A stretch of 64,000 nucleotides of DNA from Armillaria gallica (taxonomy: Eukaryota > Basidiomycota > Agaricomycetes > Agaricales > Physalacriaceae): positions 5,332,001-5,396,000 of the forward strand of contig JBANDB010000002.1 of the NCBI GenBank assembly GCA_037576215.1, given 5' to 3'. The notes under the pieces are model-generated. The model had not been told where the DNA came from. It searched no databases and was given only the letters and a program-made list of their open reading frames with translations. The translations under genes were made by a program, and so were the position numbers. Shown piece after piece: positions 1 through 14,642 of the stretch. Numbering within the stretch: the stretch's first letter is position 1; each line of letters begins with the position of its first letter.

Positions 1-528
1 GCCTACTTTCGGTGTCGAAAACCAAAACAGCCCCGGACAAGGTTAGGCTTTTGAGTCGCGGGGATCCCGAGAGAAGATCATAGAACTGGTCTACATTGTC
101 AAAGGCAACCCTATCGAGGTGGATTCCGAGGAATGAATGCGAAGAAAGACACGCAATTGGTCCATTAAGAAAACAACCGATGTCGACATGAAACAGCTTA
201 ATGACAGCTAGATTTGGCAAAGACCGGATTATGAGGTCGAGAATATTACTAGTAGACGGTGGGGTTGTTATATGACACTCAGTGATGGCCAAGATCTTGA
301 CGCTGGCAGACAAGCGCAGCGATGAACACATAGCTCGTGGAATTCTGTAAAAACAGAGTTCCTGCGGTGTGTCCTATGTCTCAGGTTGACATGGCGAAAG
401 AGACGAACGCGAGTCCGCGAAGAGAATGCGCGGTTGACGAGCGAGCACGATTTGAGATCGCTGGAATGGTGCACCTCGTCGACGATCGCGTCGATAAGCT
501 CTTGTGGGATCTGGCTCCACTCAGGCAT
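1..528 (-). CDS. F-box/LRR-type protein, 5' part; gene runs off the left edge
   Basis: The minus strand opens with a typical basidiomycete F-box start: IPQELIDAIVDEV, then CSLVNRAF, then RVRLFRHVNL. Further downstream on the same strand, in another frame, about positions 1-330 read as leucine-rich-repeat sequence, including LPNLAVIKLFHVD and SPRLKSLTLSG. A frame change near 330-390 therefore has to be bridged by an intron. TTTTTACAG around position 345 is a plausible acceptor. F-box proteins bind Skp1 and present substrates to SCF ubiquitin ligases, but the substrate here is unknown. The C-terminus lies outside the window. Agaricomycete genomes carry many such genes, so no specific orthology is claimed. 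Confidence 0.75.
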
Positions 529-1171
529 TATTCAAATATCTGTATATAGTTATTACTATTGCTGCGAAAGGACCTTGTATAAGATGCACGTACCGTCAAC
601 GTTCAATAAAAACTGCAATATCTTGTAATCCTGGATCTCTATTCAAGAAAAGAGTCCCTTTAACTGTTATGAATGAAACTCGAAAAGGAACACAAAGGCC
701 GGCGCTCAACGTTCAACGTTCAACGCTTCACTTTGCGACGCAAGAACAAGGATCGACGTTGCAATCAAAGTTACAAGCGTCAATTCGTGACGGCGGTAAC
801 ATGTGATGCATGTGATGTGACAATCACGGAGGCCAAATTTAAATTACTCTGGGTTTCTCTCTTGTTCTCGCGTACGAAGCCACAGAGAATCGCGCCGATA
901 TTGGATACGCCAACTTCTTCGAAAATTACGCGTCGAATACCCACTGCACTGGCGAGGCGCTAAAAGTCTAGGCCGCTTACACAATTTCCTTGGTGTGGCC
1001 CCTTTGCCACCCGTCGTCGGTTTCTTGTCCTGCCACCATCAAAGACAAAAAAGGAGCCAGGATTCAACAAAGACATACTAAACGGGAAACAGGCACCAGC
1101 ACGTATAAAAGGGCTTCCCTTCTCTTCACTCTGCCATCACCGACTACTCAGCCACATTCTTACGCACGACA
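529..1171. other. Intergenic promoter region of the F-box and CHK2-like genes
   Basis: This spacer separates two divergently transcribed genes. Several overlapping short ORFs occur, but none has recognisable motifs or plausible introns. A small cluster of CAACGTT repeats lies around 705-725. A TATA-like element near the right end belongs to the kinase gene. Nothing else is seen. Confidence 0.6.
1104..1110 (+). promoter_or_regulatory. TATA-like box of the CHK2-like gene
   Basis: TATAAAA lies 62-68 nt upstream of the ATG at 1172, within ACGTATAAAAGGG. The spacing leaves room for a short 5' UTR. Assignment is by sequence match and position only. Confidence 0.5.
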
Positions 1172-3572
<2,401 letters not shown>

Positions 3573-4636
3573 ATGTATTCTCAGGGTTTGTTTTTCTTGG
3601 TGTTCTCATTCTCATCTGGTTGTTATCTATCACATCTCACTGCAATCTAGTACTCTTCTTTTAGATCCCTCAACCATCCATTCTCAGTACCCTACTCGTG
3701 CATCCTCCATTAGTATACCAAATTCATCTGTGTATATGTACATTGGTCTATTTCAATCAACCATTGTTGTGTAGTATTCTAAATCTAAGGTTTGATTGCA
3801 GGTCGTAGAAAGGCCTGGAGGATTTAGAGTTGTGATGCCGGACCCGCTAGGAAGCGGCATCCGGGCCAAGCATCGCAGTTGCTTGGCCTCTGATGGCTCC
3901 TTCCACCTCAGTAAACAATATCACCTCCGTACCGGTCGTTTCCTGATATGATTATTTTATCAGACGCGAATCCTGAAATTTCATATTTCTGTAGAGAAAA
4001 CTCCACGCACGTTCGTCGGCAAATTCCAATCTTTCCGGCAAGATCTGTGTACGGGTGTGTACCACCCCTTTCAATTGATTGGATAGTGCCACAGATTCAG
4101 ACTAAGGATGCCATCTAGGGCCAATCCGAAAGGAATTGATGATTTCCCTGACGCTCCAAATTATGGGGTGCGTCCTGGTGAGATAACAGGGTGACGTCGT
4201 TCGCTCTCAGGCACCGCATTGAAGTTCATCTGTTGGATTCGAACTGGTATGTTCCGTTCGTAATTATCCCAGTCTTGCTTTCTTCGAGGTCTATGTGAAG
4301 CGGTGGTAAGCCCTCGAGCCGTCTTGTTGGCTTTGAACTCTGAATTGGATTTATAGAACTGTGCTGGCCGTTTCTCAATGTATCAATGGCTGAAATTTTG
4401 GGGTTCGTTCTGACTAGGCAATGATACATCCGCGGGATCTCTCAGGCGCCGATTTGTTACCGCACTGAACCGCACCCGTTAAAGTTCCTCGATCGAAAGC
4501 TTCGATCCGACTTGTCCATAATGTTATACAAGGACCTACCAATACCGATTTGGAGATCGTAGGGCCTTACTTCGAAGGACTCGAGTCTCAACAGAGATAT
4601 TTTAAGGGTATGAACACGAAGTAGTATCTATCATAC
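3573..4636. other. Intergenic region between convergent genes
   Basis: This holds the 3' ends of the checkpoint kinase (plus) and the phosphotransferase-like gene (minus). No ORF with family motifs, no RNA gene and no clear repeat was recognised. Confidence 0.55.
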
Positions 4637-5951
4637 TCAATATGTAGCTGACAATGCTAGGTATGGAGCGGGAAGTAGTATATTAGGATCTACATTACTA
4701 TATATCGCGCGATCATGCAGAATTCGCAGAGGCTGCAGGTCCTGTCCTATCGCCTTTTCCCAGGCAGGAGATTTGGAAATTATGCGATTGGTCAACAACG
4801 TGAGAAGGTGCTTCCTCTCCTCGTCGGTCACCGAGTGAGGGGGAAAGCTGAAACTTGGGTTTGCAGCCCACATAGGGACAGCGCGCGCGGCTTCCCAGTC
4901 CACGACGGTCACTATCTTTGTGGGGTCTGTCCGGCTGACCAGGATATTTCGAGGGGCAAAGTCTATGTGTTCGAGGACGATGGGTAAATCTTCAAGTCGA
5001 TCGGGAAATTTGTGGTTCTGGATATTAGCTACTGCGCTGTCGATGAAGCATTTCTTTTGTGCTGCATTATCTTGAGGCTTCTCCCCAAAATCCAGATCTC
5101 GTCGCGCAGTCGCCAGGAGCCAGTCCTTTGCCGTCGGAAATGGGCCGCATTTCTCGAACTTTGGCGGGGAAATGGAGGTGTTTCGATTTGACGCCAGACG
5201 TGTCATAGGTCCGATATGAAACTCCCCGTTCTCCTTCTCGTAAATACTTCCAATCGACTCGAAGGTTACGTTGATTATCTCCACCCATACGTCAGCAATA
5301 GCGAGGCAGACCTGTTCACGCTGCTTCGCGTTGAGTCCTCTCCATACAGTAGAGAGGTTATCGCCGTCGACCTATGGTTCGTCTTGATAAGCCTATCCTG
5401 GTAACGAAGTACCGGTACTTACATATTCCATGATCATCCATTCACCTCCGACCTTCCTATCGGCATCCACGTCATGATACAAAATTCCAGGAACCGGGAT
5501 CTTGGTCTTGGATTTCAAGAAACGCAAGGTGGCGACCTAGGTCTCAATTTAATAAACATTATTTTAGGCTTAATTCGCGGCATACCTCTGAGCGCATAGC
5601 CAAAGGAGAGGTCATACCGCACCCAGCATGTTTCAGGATAGACCATTGGACTCGAATGAACACTGCTTGTTGGTCTTTTTTCATATGTGCGATATAAGTC
5701 TGTAAATGTTTCAATCAATAAAATTCAATTCGGGACATCTGCTGCCACGGACTGACCATATGATTTCCACCTTTCCACAAACACGAGGTCAGAAAACAAA
5801 AGAGTTGACAACTGACTAGGAACGCACATTGCTCAAAGGGCTCGAGTTTTGTACACTCGTCACAGAGCTGCTTCTCGATGCGGGATTTCAGCGTCACTTC
5901 GTCAATCGAGTCTGCGCTTGGACTGGAAGCCGAAGGACTGCTGGACGCCAT
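4637..5951 (-). CDS. Aminoglycoside phosphotransferase (APH)-like protein
   Basis: The long 3' exon (4637 to about 5340) contains the APH/choline-kinase-like catalytic signature HIDFAPRNILV, a HxDxxxxN Brenner-type motif, followed by the metal-site segment VTVVDWE. Upstream exons give VATLRFLKSKTKIPVPGILYHD and GGEWMIMEY, typical of the N-lobe and hinge. A further exon holds YEKRPTSSVHSSPMVYPETC. The start is taken as the ATG at 5951 (MASSSPSASSPSADSIDE), about 30 nt downstream of a minus-strand TATA-like box. Fungi carry many such genes of unknown substrate, and the name does not imply antibiotic resistance. The junctions around 5720-5830 are unresolved. Confidence 0.82.
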
Positions 5952-5977
5952 GATGGTGGTCGAAAAGGTGGCCTCGG

Positions 5978-5984
5978 ATTTATA
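5978..5984 (-). promoter_or_regulatory. TATA-like box of the APH-like gene
   Basis: On the minus strand the sequence reads TATAAAT, 27-33 nt upstream of the proposed ATG at 5951. That leaves a very short 5' UTR. Assignment is by sequence and position only. Confidence 0.4.
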
Positions 5985-6229
5985 CTCCGGCCGTCGGTAG
6001 GGGGCTATTATTCGGTTATTATTTTCGCGCAGGCCACGCCCCAGCATCATCATGATCCTGGTCTACCGGGACTTGATCCCTCGGCCCTTTAAGAATATTA
6101 CGTCCCTCTTGGGGCCATCTACCATTACTGCCACCATTGTTGTTTCAAGGGGATGACTTATCGTACACATATGGCAACTTCAAGGTTTTGCCATCGGCTC
6201 AGATATTAAAAGCGCCACTACTTGCGAGA

Positions 6230-6796
6230 CAGGCACAGGCCATAGATATCTATGTATGTTACATACTCGACGTCGTAGGTACAGATGAGATCAATTAGTA
6301 AGGACCAGTCGTCAACATGCAGCAATTCATACATGACATCTTCAGCACCGAGACCTTCAAGAGACTAGAATCAACGTAAAGATATGAATTTTTAGGCCAT
6401 CAAAGCGTCAGGACTTACCAACACATCAATGGTTGACGTCAACGCGGAGTAGCCCGTCGTGCATGATGATCATTTCGGAATATAGGGTGTCCAAAATTGT
6501 GTGGTTCTTCCCGGTATGGGCTAATAAAACTGGGTCAGCAGGTTGAAGCCATGTAGGAGGATGGCAAACTCACGCAAGTAGATTGTGATGTGGTATCTAT
6601 AATGCCAAGACATGCGAGTCAGCAAGGTCACGAGGTGGAGGAGAAAGCACAGGGACTTACGGTCTTGAAGACACTCGAAGGTAAACATCGTTGGTCTTCC
6701 GTTGACTATAATCCAATGAACGCAGTATTCCCCCTTCGTCCAGCTCGTCTTCGGGCCTGCAATGTCCCATATGTGTGTGGCTTCACCAGGAGGCAT
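6230..6796 (-). CDS. Possible small gene of unknown function; frames conflict
   Basis: On the minus strand an ATG-initiated exon reads MPPGEATHIWDIAGPKTSW and continues to FTFECLQDR, followed by a good GTAAGT donor. A short exon (ITIYL) and a third exon (HTGKNHTILDTLYSEMII) follow with plausible acceptors, but that frame ends at a TGA near 6430. A last exon with natural-looking sequence (SLEGLGAEDVMYELLHVDDW, about 6230-6365) needs a different frame. No family is recognised. It may be a real small gene with one mis-read intron, or a decayed one. Confidence 0.3.
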
Positions 6797-8291
6797 CGGT
6801 AGAATTAATCGATACTAAGAGCAGGGAGAAAATTGGGTGCGATGTGGAGTTGTGAGTTGACCGGGAGGTGTTTTAAAGTCTTTTATATGTTCTTGCCTTT
6901 GCAGGGACTTTCCAGTACGGATCCACGGCGACCCTTTGGTTACCCCGAACACGTCATCCTTGTTGCACCGCAAAGTGTATCTGTGTTCATTCGAGACAAA
7001 TATCAAGAACAACACGCACTCCGCCGCACACTTCGTAGTGACTTACACAAATTAATCCCAGAGTATGGCTCCATCGTAATTTTTCTCGACTCCTCTGGAG
7101 CTGAGGTTTTTACCATCGGCAGATTATTGTCAAATTCTGACCGGAGGATGTGCACAGAAGGGGCCGAACAGGGCTTCGCAAAGTGACTCCGATCACACGG
7201 ATGCAACCCAAATTCTTTGAAGATAACACAGATCTCTCAACAGTCGTCAGTGTTTGGGAGATTTGAAAGTCGTCATAGTTACTTACAGGGATCTCTTTGG
7301 CCGCCGAAGAGGCGAGTTGTCTGTGTAACATTTTCGAGTGTCCCGAAAGGGTTCCCCGCAGCGCCGATATGATTTTAATTTTTCCACACGTCATCCATAG
7401 ATATGTAATTGATAGCCCGGAACTCGGAACGCAGGCCAATCATGTGAGATCATGTGCCTCCATCGGATAGTGATTGAATTTGAAGCTCGGAAGACCGATG
7501 TTAGTAAATGATTCAGAAACGATAGGAAACGATGCACACAGCTAGTGAAATCTGAGAAAATTTCAATCTCAGACTTCAGCTTCATCTTTCTAGAATGGGA
7601 TGCATCAGCAAAAAGCACGTACATGGTTTCTGCGATAACGGATGACTGGAGCCGTAAGGGTCAGGTACTGACGAGATAGAGGCTCGTGGCGCATCAGTGG
7701 AAATAGCATCAGAAAACGTCATTTGCCCATATGCCAAAGATTGAAGCCTATTTTATGGTGGTAACTGGTCCGTGCGAGACCGAGAAAATGCAAGAGATTC
7801 AATAGGTTCTACAGAACGGTTGTGCGGAGACGACTTGTTTCAGCTCGCTGCATGAGTTGCCTCCTCTTTTGACACGCTATTGGAAATAATCTGTGAGCTA
7901 CCACGAGCGGTAGGATGCGTGCTGCGAAGAACGAGATAGATACCGGACCTTGGAAACCCATGGACATGATTGATTCCGAGTACCGCCAAAAAAAAAAAGT
8001 TTCATCAGATAAGCGAAGTGCTTTAAGTCGAACTTTGCAGATGTAGCACGGATACACAGCAGACAAAATAGACCAACCCCAGGAAGCATGAAAGGCAGGG
8101 AAAAATCGTCACCGTCATCGTCATAATCGTAAATTTCCGCAGAAGTTCCGATCGAAATCGATAGCTCTTGTTTGGCAAAAGCAAACCATCTTTGCGGTGC
8201 CAAAACCTTACCAGGTACTTTCTTGAGAGCTCGCCCTGAACCTGAGATCTATGCCGCGGACGGAAGCTGTCTCTTCGGTGCTGCCGGCGTT
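6797..8291. other. Region without a recognisable gene
   Basis: Short ORFs occur on both strands (for example minus 7003-7206 and plus 6833-7186). None shows a family motif, and the exon chains do not hold together. An A run lies at about 7988-7999. Nothing else was recognised. Confidence 0.45.
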
Positions 8292-9370
8292 TCAATGCCT
8301 TCCCCGAAACCGATTAACTGGATAATTCCCAGTCAATTGGCGCAGACTCGAAGGCGAGCACCTGGAAAAAAATACAACAAGCTCGTGTTCTTGGTAGAGT
8401 AGATTGCCGTCCTCACGGTCTGATAACTGAGAATAGAGTGTTCGGTGTCTCGAGATTTGCGACCTCGGCAGGCATTCGGGGGAACAGAAGTTGCGCACTA
8501 GGCTGACATACGTGTCGCGCTGCCCGAATCCCTCCAAAGGAACGCGTGTTCGAAGCTGTTCCCGTAAACGCTTGTTTCGAGTCGAGCAGGCTACGACATG
8601 CACGCCCAGACCCAAATAGAGGTTATACCAATGGACCCAGTTGCAAATCCTCATTGCTTGTGGCTGTTGCGATGAAACGAAGTATTTCCAAAGAGAGTCC
8701 TGAGCTTGGAGTTGATCACCAAGTACACGCGATGAAATTCGACTGAAAATTGGTCGCGATGGCTGAGGGATGCGCAGACGCAGAGAAGCCTGGAAAGTTT
8801 CATCATAAGGCCAAGAAGGGAACCAAAGTAACTATCCCTACAACCATGTTGCGCCCGGCAGAACTTCACCCTCATCTCAGCCGAAGTCGGAATACCATCT
8901 AGAAGGTATATCAGAAAACGCCTCCATGTCCAGGAAACTGGCGTATATGGACCCGTAAGTAAGGTTCCTTGTGAGAAAGCTTTTGAGAAAATCTCTCCCA
9001 AGACGGCAGCACCATGAATGCAGATGAAATACTGAGCTCCACTTCTTCTTCCATAGCCACAAGAGAACAGTTTAGGGTCAGCGGGCTGCCGCAGAAGACT
9101 ATCAAGGGAGCTCAAGGCCACGTAAGCTGATGGGTGTACTCCGTTGGTCCGCTGGATATTCGGCGAGTCATCACAGCCAAGCATGGATCCGAATCGCAGA
9201 TGCCTCAACCGATCCAACATCAGTACGGAGCTCCCGAATACCTTTAGGCATATAGGATCTATTGATAACCGATAATCAGTAACAGAGAGCGTGGTTTCAA
9301 GTATCGAAGCATCCCTACCATACCATAGGAACTGGTAGATTGATGTAACGTCGAAAAAGTGCACGTCCAC
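8292..9370 (-). other. Two adjacent unrecognised ORFs, possibly one decayed gene
   Basis: A 239-codon minus-strand ORF (8651-9370) is followed almost directly by a 120-codon ORF (8292-8654) in another frame. The first contains leucine-rich stretches such as LMLDRLRHLRFGSML, faintly like the LRR part of F-box proteins. No clear F-box or catalytic motif was found. ORFs this long are unusual by chance in this composition, so a degenerate gene is possible. Function is not assigned. Confidence 0.25.
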
Positions 9371-11871
9371 GCGTGCAGCAGGGTACCGGGTACCCCTTGT
9401 GACTACCTATGCCCCCAAAGACGGATAGATCACGATAATTGTTCTGATATTTGCGGAGTCTGACGCATGAGGCGTGAGGTTCAGGTACTCCTTCAGCATC
9501 GGTCCTCAGTCAGGATACAGGCCCTTGTGTACCCGATATCTGATAAGACTCTTGTTTGGTTGAACAAGCTGAGTTTTTCTCCGTCTTGCGGTCATCGCGA
9601 CGCCATTGTCCGCCTGTTTCAGCGGAGCTCGCCGAGGAGACGAACTATGGACTCAGCAAGAATGTAGATGATGAATCCTTCAATTGAAATACCTAAATTT
9701 TAAGAATACTTGAGTGCACGGGAAACGGTATCACACTCACTGAAACCACGCCACAGCCTACAAAGTGTTACCGGTTTCTTTTTTTCTTCTGAGCCGCCGA
9801 ACAGAAGAGAATAAAATGCGTCAGAGTCAGCTCCTGCTTCGAATCATGTGAAACACGCACGGCCCAAGTCATCGGACAGTTGTGCGGATTGATATACAAA
9901 GGCAAATCAGTTCAGACATGTCACCTTCGCTCGAAGTTACGCATATCCAAAGGTACTTGGGTGTGCCGCAGGACAGGTAATACCAGTATTTTGCTGGGTA
10001 GAAGAGCTGAAAGCTAGCAACGATCATTCTACTAGACCGATTTAGCATTAAAGGGCTTCTGAGGTATAAAAACAACTCTCACTCTAAATATACACGTCGT
10101 GATGACCTTCAGAAGTAATGAGCGTAATCACGATAGAGCATATCTAAGCTGTCCGCGGCAATTACCGACAGACAGTAAGCAATTGCTAGTCACTGGTATA
10201 GTCATCTGATACAGCCGAAGGGAATATGATTTGGTGTGGAGGACATACTTACACTTTAGTGACGAACTGTGATTGAACTGAAATCTTCACAAGTGGGTGC
10301 CGAACTTTTGAACGGAGTTTATATGCCGTTGCGGCAGTCTCAGCATAAGGACGAGAAAGTTCGGCAACTCATCATAGTCCAAGTGCGGCCCGCTCCGGAA
10401 AATGAAAGATGTTATACATTCCATTTGGTCTTGGATTCTTCTATTGCACTAATACTGACTTCCTTTTGCTATTTACACAGTGTTAGGGATTACAAGGCCA
10501 TTATACCAAGCAGGAAACACGTCTACAGGCTGCCCAAGCCATGCCCTTGGCCCCTATACCATGTCACAACTGTGTCTGACAGTCAACCAGTACCTCCTGC
10601 ATGTCCAGTACTTCAATATCCACCATCCACACAACTGGGACCACCCGAAGCCATATTGGCATCGGAATCTGAGGCTGAAGGTTCTTGTGCTGAGTCACTT
10701 GCTAGCAGTGGTCCAAGGCGGTCTTCTCAGGCCAAAAAAGCGGTCAAAAGGTAATATTCCTGCTATGTTAGTAGTAGGTCTTATAGTGGAAGGATGGTTT
10801 CTGAGATTTGACGAAAAGCCGAAGTCCGATGTCAACAAATTCCTATTTACGGAAAAATCTCCCGGCATAGTGCTGAGATATTTCCTTGAAAGTAAAATAT
10901 TCGGTGTGGCGATGACTTGGCTTGTCATGCTCTGTATGTGAAGCATGAGTTTCTGTGGAACATGACGGAAACGGCGAGACGACGATGGTTGGAAATTGGA
11001 TTGCCGGTTGATCCCGTTTCAATGCAGGGAAGGAATTAATAAGATGCATGCCGTGTTCTATAATTTGTTGTCGCACAAAAATTACCCATCTATGCCGTGC
11101 TGTAGTTTGTTTTCGAAAAAATCCCTTACCCATCTAGTGCTTAAGAGTCAAACCGAAAATCACAGACACACGTACCAGTAGGTTCAAAATGATTAGAATG
11201 GTGAGAGATGTACTGCGGGGGGATATCTTCCCCGGGCCATCGCTGGAAATCTAAGTCCCGAATCTCATATGTCGTCTCGACGTATCGAAAAGACAAGGAG
11301 CCACTATTGTTGGTCATTAGTTAAAGTATATAATATCATCAAGACGGAAACACGCACACATTACAGTGACCACGAGAAGAGTCCCGAATTGAGATTTAAC
11401 AGTACAATAGAGTTTGTAAAAATAAGGATCAGTGACGTCTTGGAAAGAAGGAAAGGCCGAGTTATTATTTTCTTATTCTGCCTAGGCGACGGCCGAATAA
11501 TTCTGAGGTGCCAGTCGACGAGACGATAACACTCCAAAAAGTACGAGCTCACGAGCGCAGTGGTGCACCACCAATATGTGAACAAAACGAGACAGGAAAA
11601 GACGTAGGACCCGGTCAGGAAAATGCACGGACAAGAATGCGTACAGTGGCGGACTGACGAGAACACCACTCCCAAGCACACATAATATGCTGGCAAAATT
11701 TACTGCCACGTATGTTCACAGCATGTTCCTTTGCGACGACACCGAAGACTGAAACCAGACGCCTCGATACTCCAGATAACACTGATGGAAGTCATGAATA
11801 TATCATATTTTTTTCAGCGCATAATTAAGACCGTGAAGTGATGCTTGAAAGTCAAAAGTATATTCAACAAC
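9371..11871. other. Gene-poor region with weak ORFs only
   Basis: Plus ORFs at 10269-10754 and 10480-10941 overlap in different frames, and minus ORFs at 11361-11709 are hydrophobic. None has a recognisable domain or a convincing splice chain. The stretch may hold gene relics. No RNA gene or repeat array was recognised. Confidence 0.4.
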
Positions 11872-12859
11872 CTAATTCCAACCAGTAGCGGTCTCGTCAG
11901 CACCCCAGCCTCCGGTACCGGTTGCCGGCTCTGCGGCCCAGTCGGTCGAGGGGTTGGGGTCGGCAGCCCAGTCGAGGGCACCTATAAGATAATACATGAG
12001 AAAAAACGCATCTTGACTGAAAAAAACCAAATCACCTTCTTGACCGACCAAAGCAGGGTTGATACTGCCGGCCTGGGGTGCACTGGGCACATCCCACTCT
12101 GTAACAACGGCGGGCTCCTCTGCGCCCTGCTGAGCGGCAAGCTTGGCGGCAGCCTCCTCCTGCTGTTGCTTCTCGACTTCTTCGGGGTCCCTGTAGAAGA
12201 ACATGTCGACCATGACATTCCAGCCGTCGCTCGTGCGGGGATTGTGCCACGAAGCCTGAGAACTTCGCGGGCGAGCAACCACCAAACGAGACCTATCGAA
12301 TGCCTCGTCTTGTTGTTAGTGGGGATGGCAATGTCGACGAATTTCAGGGGAGCATCGGTGTCGCAGAGGGCGATGACGGGGATGTTGACATATGAAGCCT
12401 CACGAATGGCTTGGTGGTCAACACGGGGGTCGGTCACGACGATAAGACGGGGCTCCTTGAACGACCGGGTGATGTAGTTGGTGAAAGAACCGGGCGTGAA
12501 TCGTCCAGCAATGGCCTGAGCACCGGTGTTGGCGGCATATTTCAGGACAGCACGGTGTCCGTAAGGACGTGCAGAGATGACACAGACGTCGTTGGGGTTT
12601 TCAATTGCAACAATTGCACGAGCAGCGAGGACGATCTTCTCCCAGGTCTTTCCGATGTTCAGGATGTGGATTCCTGTCAGAAAATTGAGGCAAAGAAGCG
12701 CATAAGTCTGGAGAATTGCTAACCGTCAGCCCGTCGTTTCCAGACGTACGGTTCCATCTGCTTATCGCAGTTTTTTGTGCCAATGTGACATTGGGCAGCG
12801 AGAAGGAGCTGGATCTCCTCCTCAGTAGCGGCCAGGACGGATGGTAGTTTCGAAGCCAT
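11872..12859 (-). CDS. RPS0: 40S ribosomal protein S0 (uS2, laminin-receptor family), with an apparent frameshift
   Basis: The first exon ([20 protein letters not shown]) starts at 12859. Exon 2 contains [38 protein letters not shown] and the hallmark [15 protein letters not shown], then [15 protein letters not shown]. The last part gives [17 protein letters not shown] and the acidic Trp-rich tail GALDWAAD...[12 protein letters not shown]. The protein is an integral part of the small ribosomal subunit. Between LRLRGTIP and [10 protein letters not shown] the frame changes near 12240 with no possible intron. One extra C in the minus-strand CCCC run restores a perfect family sequence, so an assembly indel is likely. 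A 54-nt intron near the 3' end is a multiple of three and stop-free. The gene is divergent from VMA4. Confidence 0.93.
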
Positions 12860-12867
12860 ATTTTGAC

Positions 12868-12984
12868 CTGCAGACAGACCGGTCAGTACATCCAAATCAC
12901 ATCCTCCGAATCCAGCCTCAAATAGCAACTTCTGCCTTTATTCTTTCGCCAGCAGGGGAACAAAAGGGCAGGGAAGAGACTCAC
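12868..12984 (-). other. Probable 5' UTR leader intron of RPS0
   Basis: On the minus strand a strong GTGAGT donor (12984) and a TGCAG acceptor (12868) bracket 117 nt that end 8 nt before the RPS0 ATG. Leader introns are common in fungal ribosomal protein genes. This is inferred from splice-site quality; no transcript evidence is available. Confidence 0.5.
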
Positions 12985-13237
12985 GATGATCTTCGACGGC
13001 TTGCTGACGATGTCGACGGGCCCTGGAGTCGCTTTGTGTCGTTCACGGTGTAGGCGCGTACGAAATTTGGATGTCCTATCTGGGACTTTTTCCCACGCGA
13101 GCGGCATCAGAGATGACCGAATAAGGAAGGTATTTCACACCCTCTGAAGTTTTACCGGCATTGCGACTGATTCCTGTCTACCACCACCTTGAGCAACCGA
13201 CACTAGCTACCCACCAACCGCGTATCCTTTTGGCAGC
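12985..13237. promoter_or_regulatory. Shared divergent promoter of RPS0 and the V-ATPase subunit E gene
   Basis: The RPS0 leader and the VMA4 start codon (13238) face away from each other across about 250 nt. No clear TATA box was found. Co-regulation of the two housekeeping genes is possible but is only inferred from the arrangement. Confidence 0.4.
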
Positions 13238-14173
13238 ATGTCGACCCGACCTCTTAACGACGATGAAGTCCTCACTGAAATGAACAAAATGGTACCCGGT
13301 GGAACCCTTCATGACGTGGGCCGACGGCTAATGAACTGGACAGGTTGCTTTCATCAAGCAGGAGGCGCTAGAGAAAGCAAGAGAAATAAGGATAAAGGCA
13401 GACGAGGAATTTGCTATTGAGAAGGTGCCCATCCTTCACTTGGTTGGTGTCCCTAACTAACAACGTCGCAGGCGAAACTTGTCAAGCAGGAACAGCAAGC
13501 CATTGACGCGCAGTACGAGAAGAAGAGGAAAGGCGCAGAAGTCGCTCAGAAGATGTCGGTGGTCTCTAGTCTCTATCACGGTACTCTGAACATCAGCCGT
13601 ACAGTGCCCAATCTACATTAACCAACAAATCTCGGCTCAAGTTGCTCCATCAACGCGAACAGCACCTTCAAGAACTCTTCTCTACTTCACGTGGATCGGT
13701 GCTGACTCTCGCCAAGGACGACGGACGCTACGTCCAGTTCCTTGAAGGTTTCATCTCCCAGGGGTTCTTGCAGCTTATGGAGCCTTCCGTCACTCTGTTC
13801 GCCAGAAAACAAGACGTCTCCCTGGTCGAGGAGGCAGCTATGAGTGCTGCACAGACGTACAAGGAGATCAGCGGGCGGGAGGTGAAGTACAATATCGAGG
13901 GATCTTTGGGTGGAGATGGGTAGGTCTATCTCAAGCAGGTCCCTTTACTACAAGAAGGCTGACGGGCTATGCAGCGCTGGCGGGATCAAACTCGTCAACG
14001 GTTCGCGCCGCATTACTATCGATAACACTTTGGATGAGCGCCTGAGGCTCCTCGAAGACCGAGTTTGTTTTATTTGCCTTCTTTTCTATGACATACTGAA
14101 AATGTGGTAGATGCTTCCTGAGATCAGGAAAGATCTCTTTGGACCCAACGAGAATCGCAAATTTTACACATGA
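13238..14173 (+). CDS. VMA4: V-type proton ATPase subunit E
   Basis: Spliced exons read MSTRPLNDDEVLTEMNKM, then VAFIKQEALEKAREIRIKAD, AKLVKQEQQAIDAQYEKKRK, and the subunit E hallmark KIAQSTLTNKSRLKLLHQRE. The C-terminal domain follows with DDGRYVQFLEGFISQGFLQL, KYNIEGSLGGDGAGGIKLV, TIDNTLDERLRLLEDR and finally MLPEIRKDLFGPNENRKFYT. Six exons with good junctions give about 225 residues, the usual family length. The long N-terminal helix is a coiled coil that pairs with subunit G to form the peripheral stalk of the vacuolar proton pump. No oddities were seen. Confidence 0.95.
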
Positions 14174-14642
14174 TGGACATTGGACTCTGTCCAGATAATT
14201 GTATTCATATACCGTTCTTATTACCATTCGGATCACCGTTTTAGTTTCTTATCACCATAGTCAACATTTTTTCGTCAGCAACGTGAAGGAAGACTACAGA
14301 TTTTTATAAGCATATGTTCACGCTTTGACCGTTATGGTCGTACGGCCGTGCCATGTCATATACAGGATAACATTGTTATACATAGTCAGCTCGCCCCCCA
14401 AGTTGAAGTAGGCCTCAAAGCTACATAACACTTGGACCGTCATCGCGGACCTCTTGCTTAACAGCGGGCACTGGCGGAGTGCTTTGGGTTCGAGTTCGTG
14501 AGCAACTCGGAAGACAATCTATCGTCCATGCACAATAAGAGACACAGTTTTGTTGCCCTGGGTTTATATAGATATTTAATAGCGATAAAACAAGCATGGG
14601 AATATATGTGAGTATGAGGTATCAAAGTACGCCATACCTACA
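14174..14642. other. Intergenic region between convergent VMA4 and tyrosinase
   Basis: This is 3' flanking sequence of two convergent genes. No ORF with motifs and no clear repeat was seen. Confidence 0.55.
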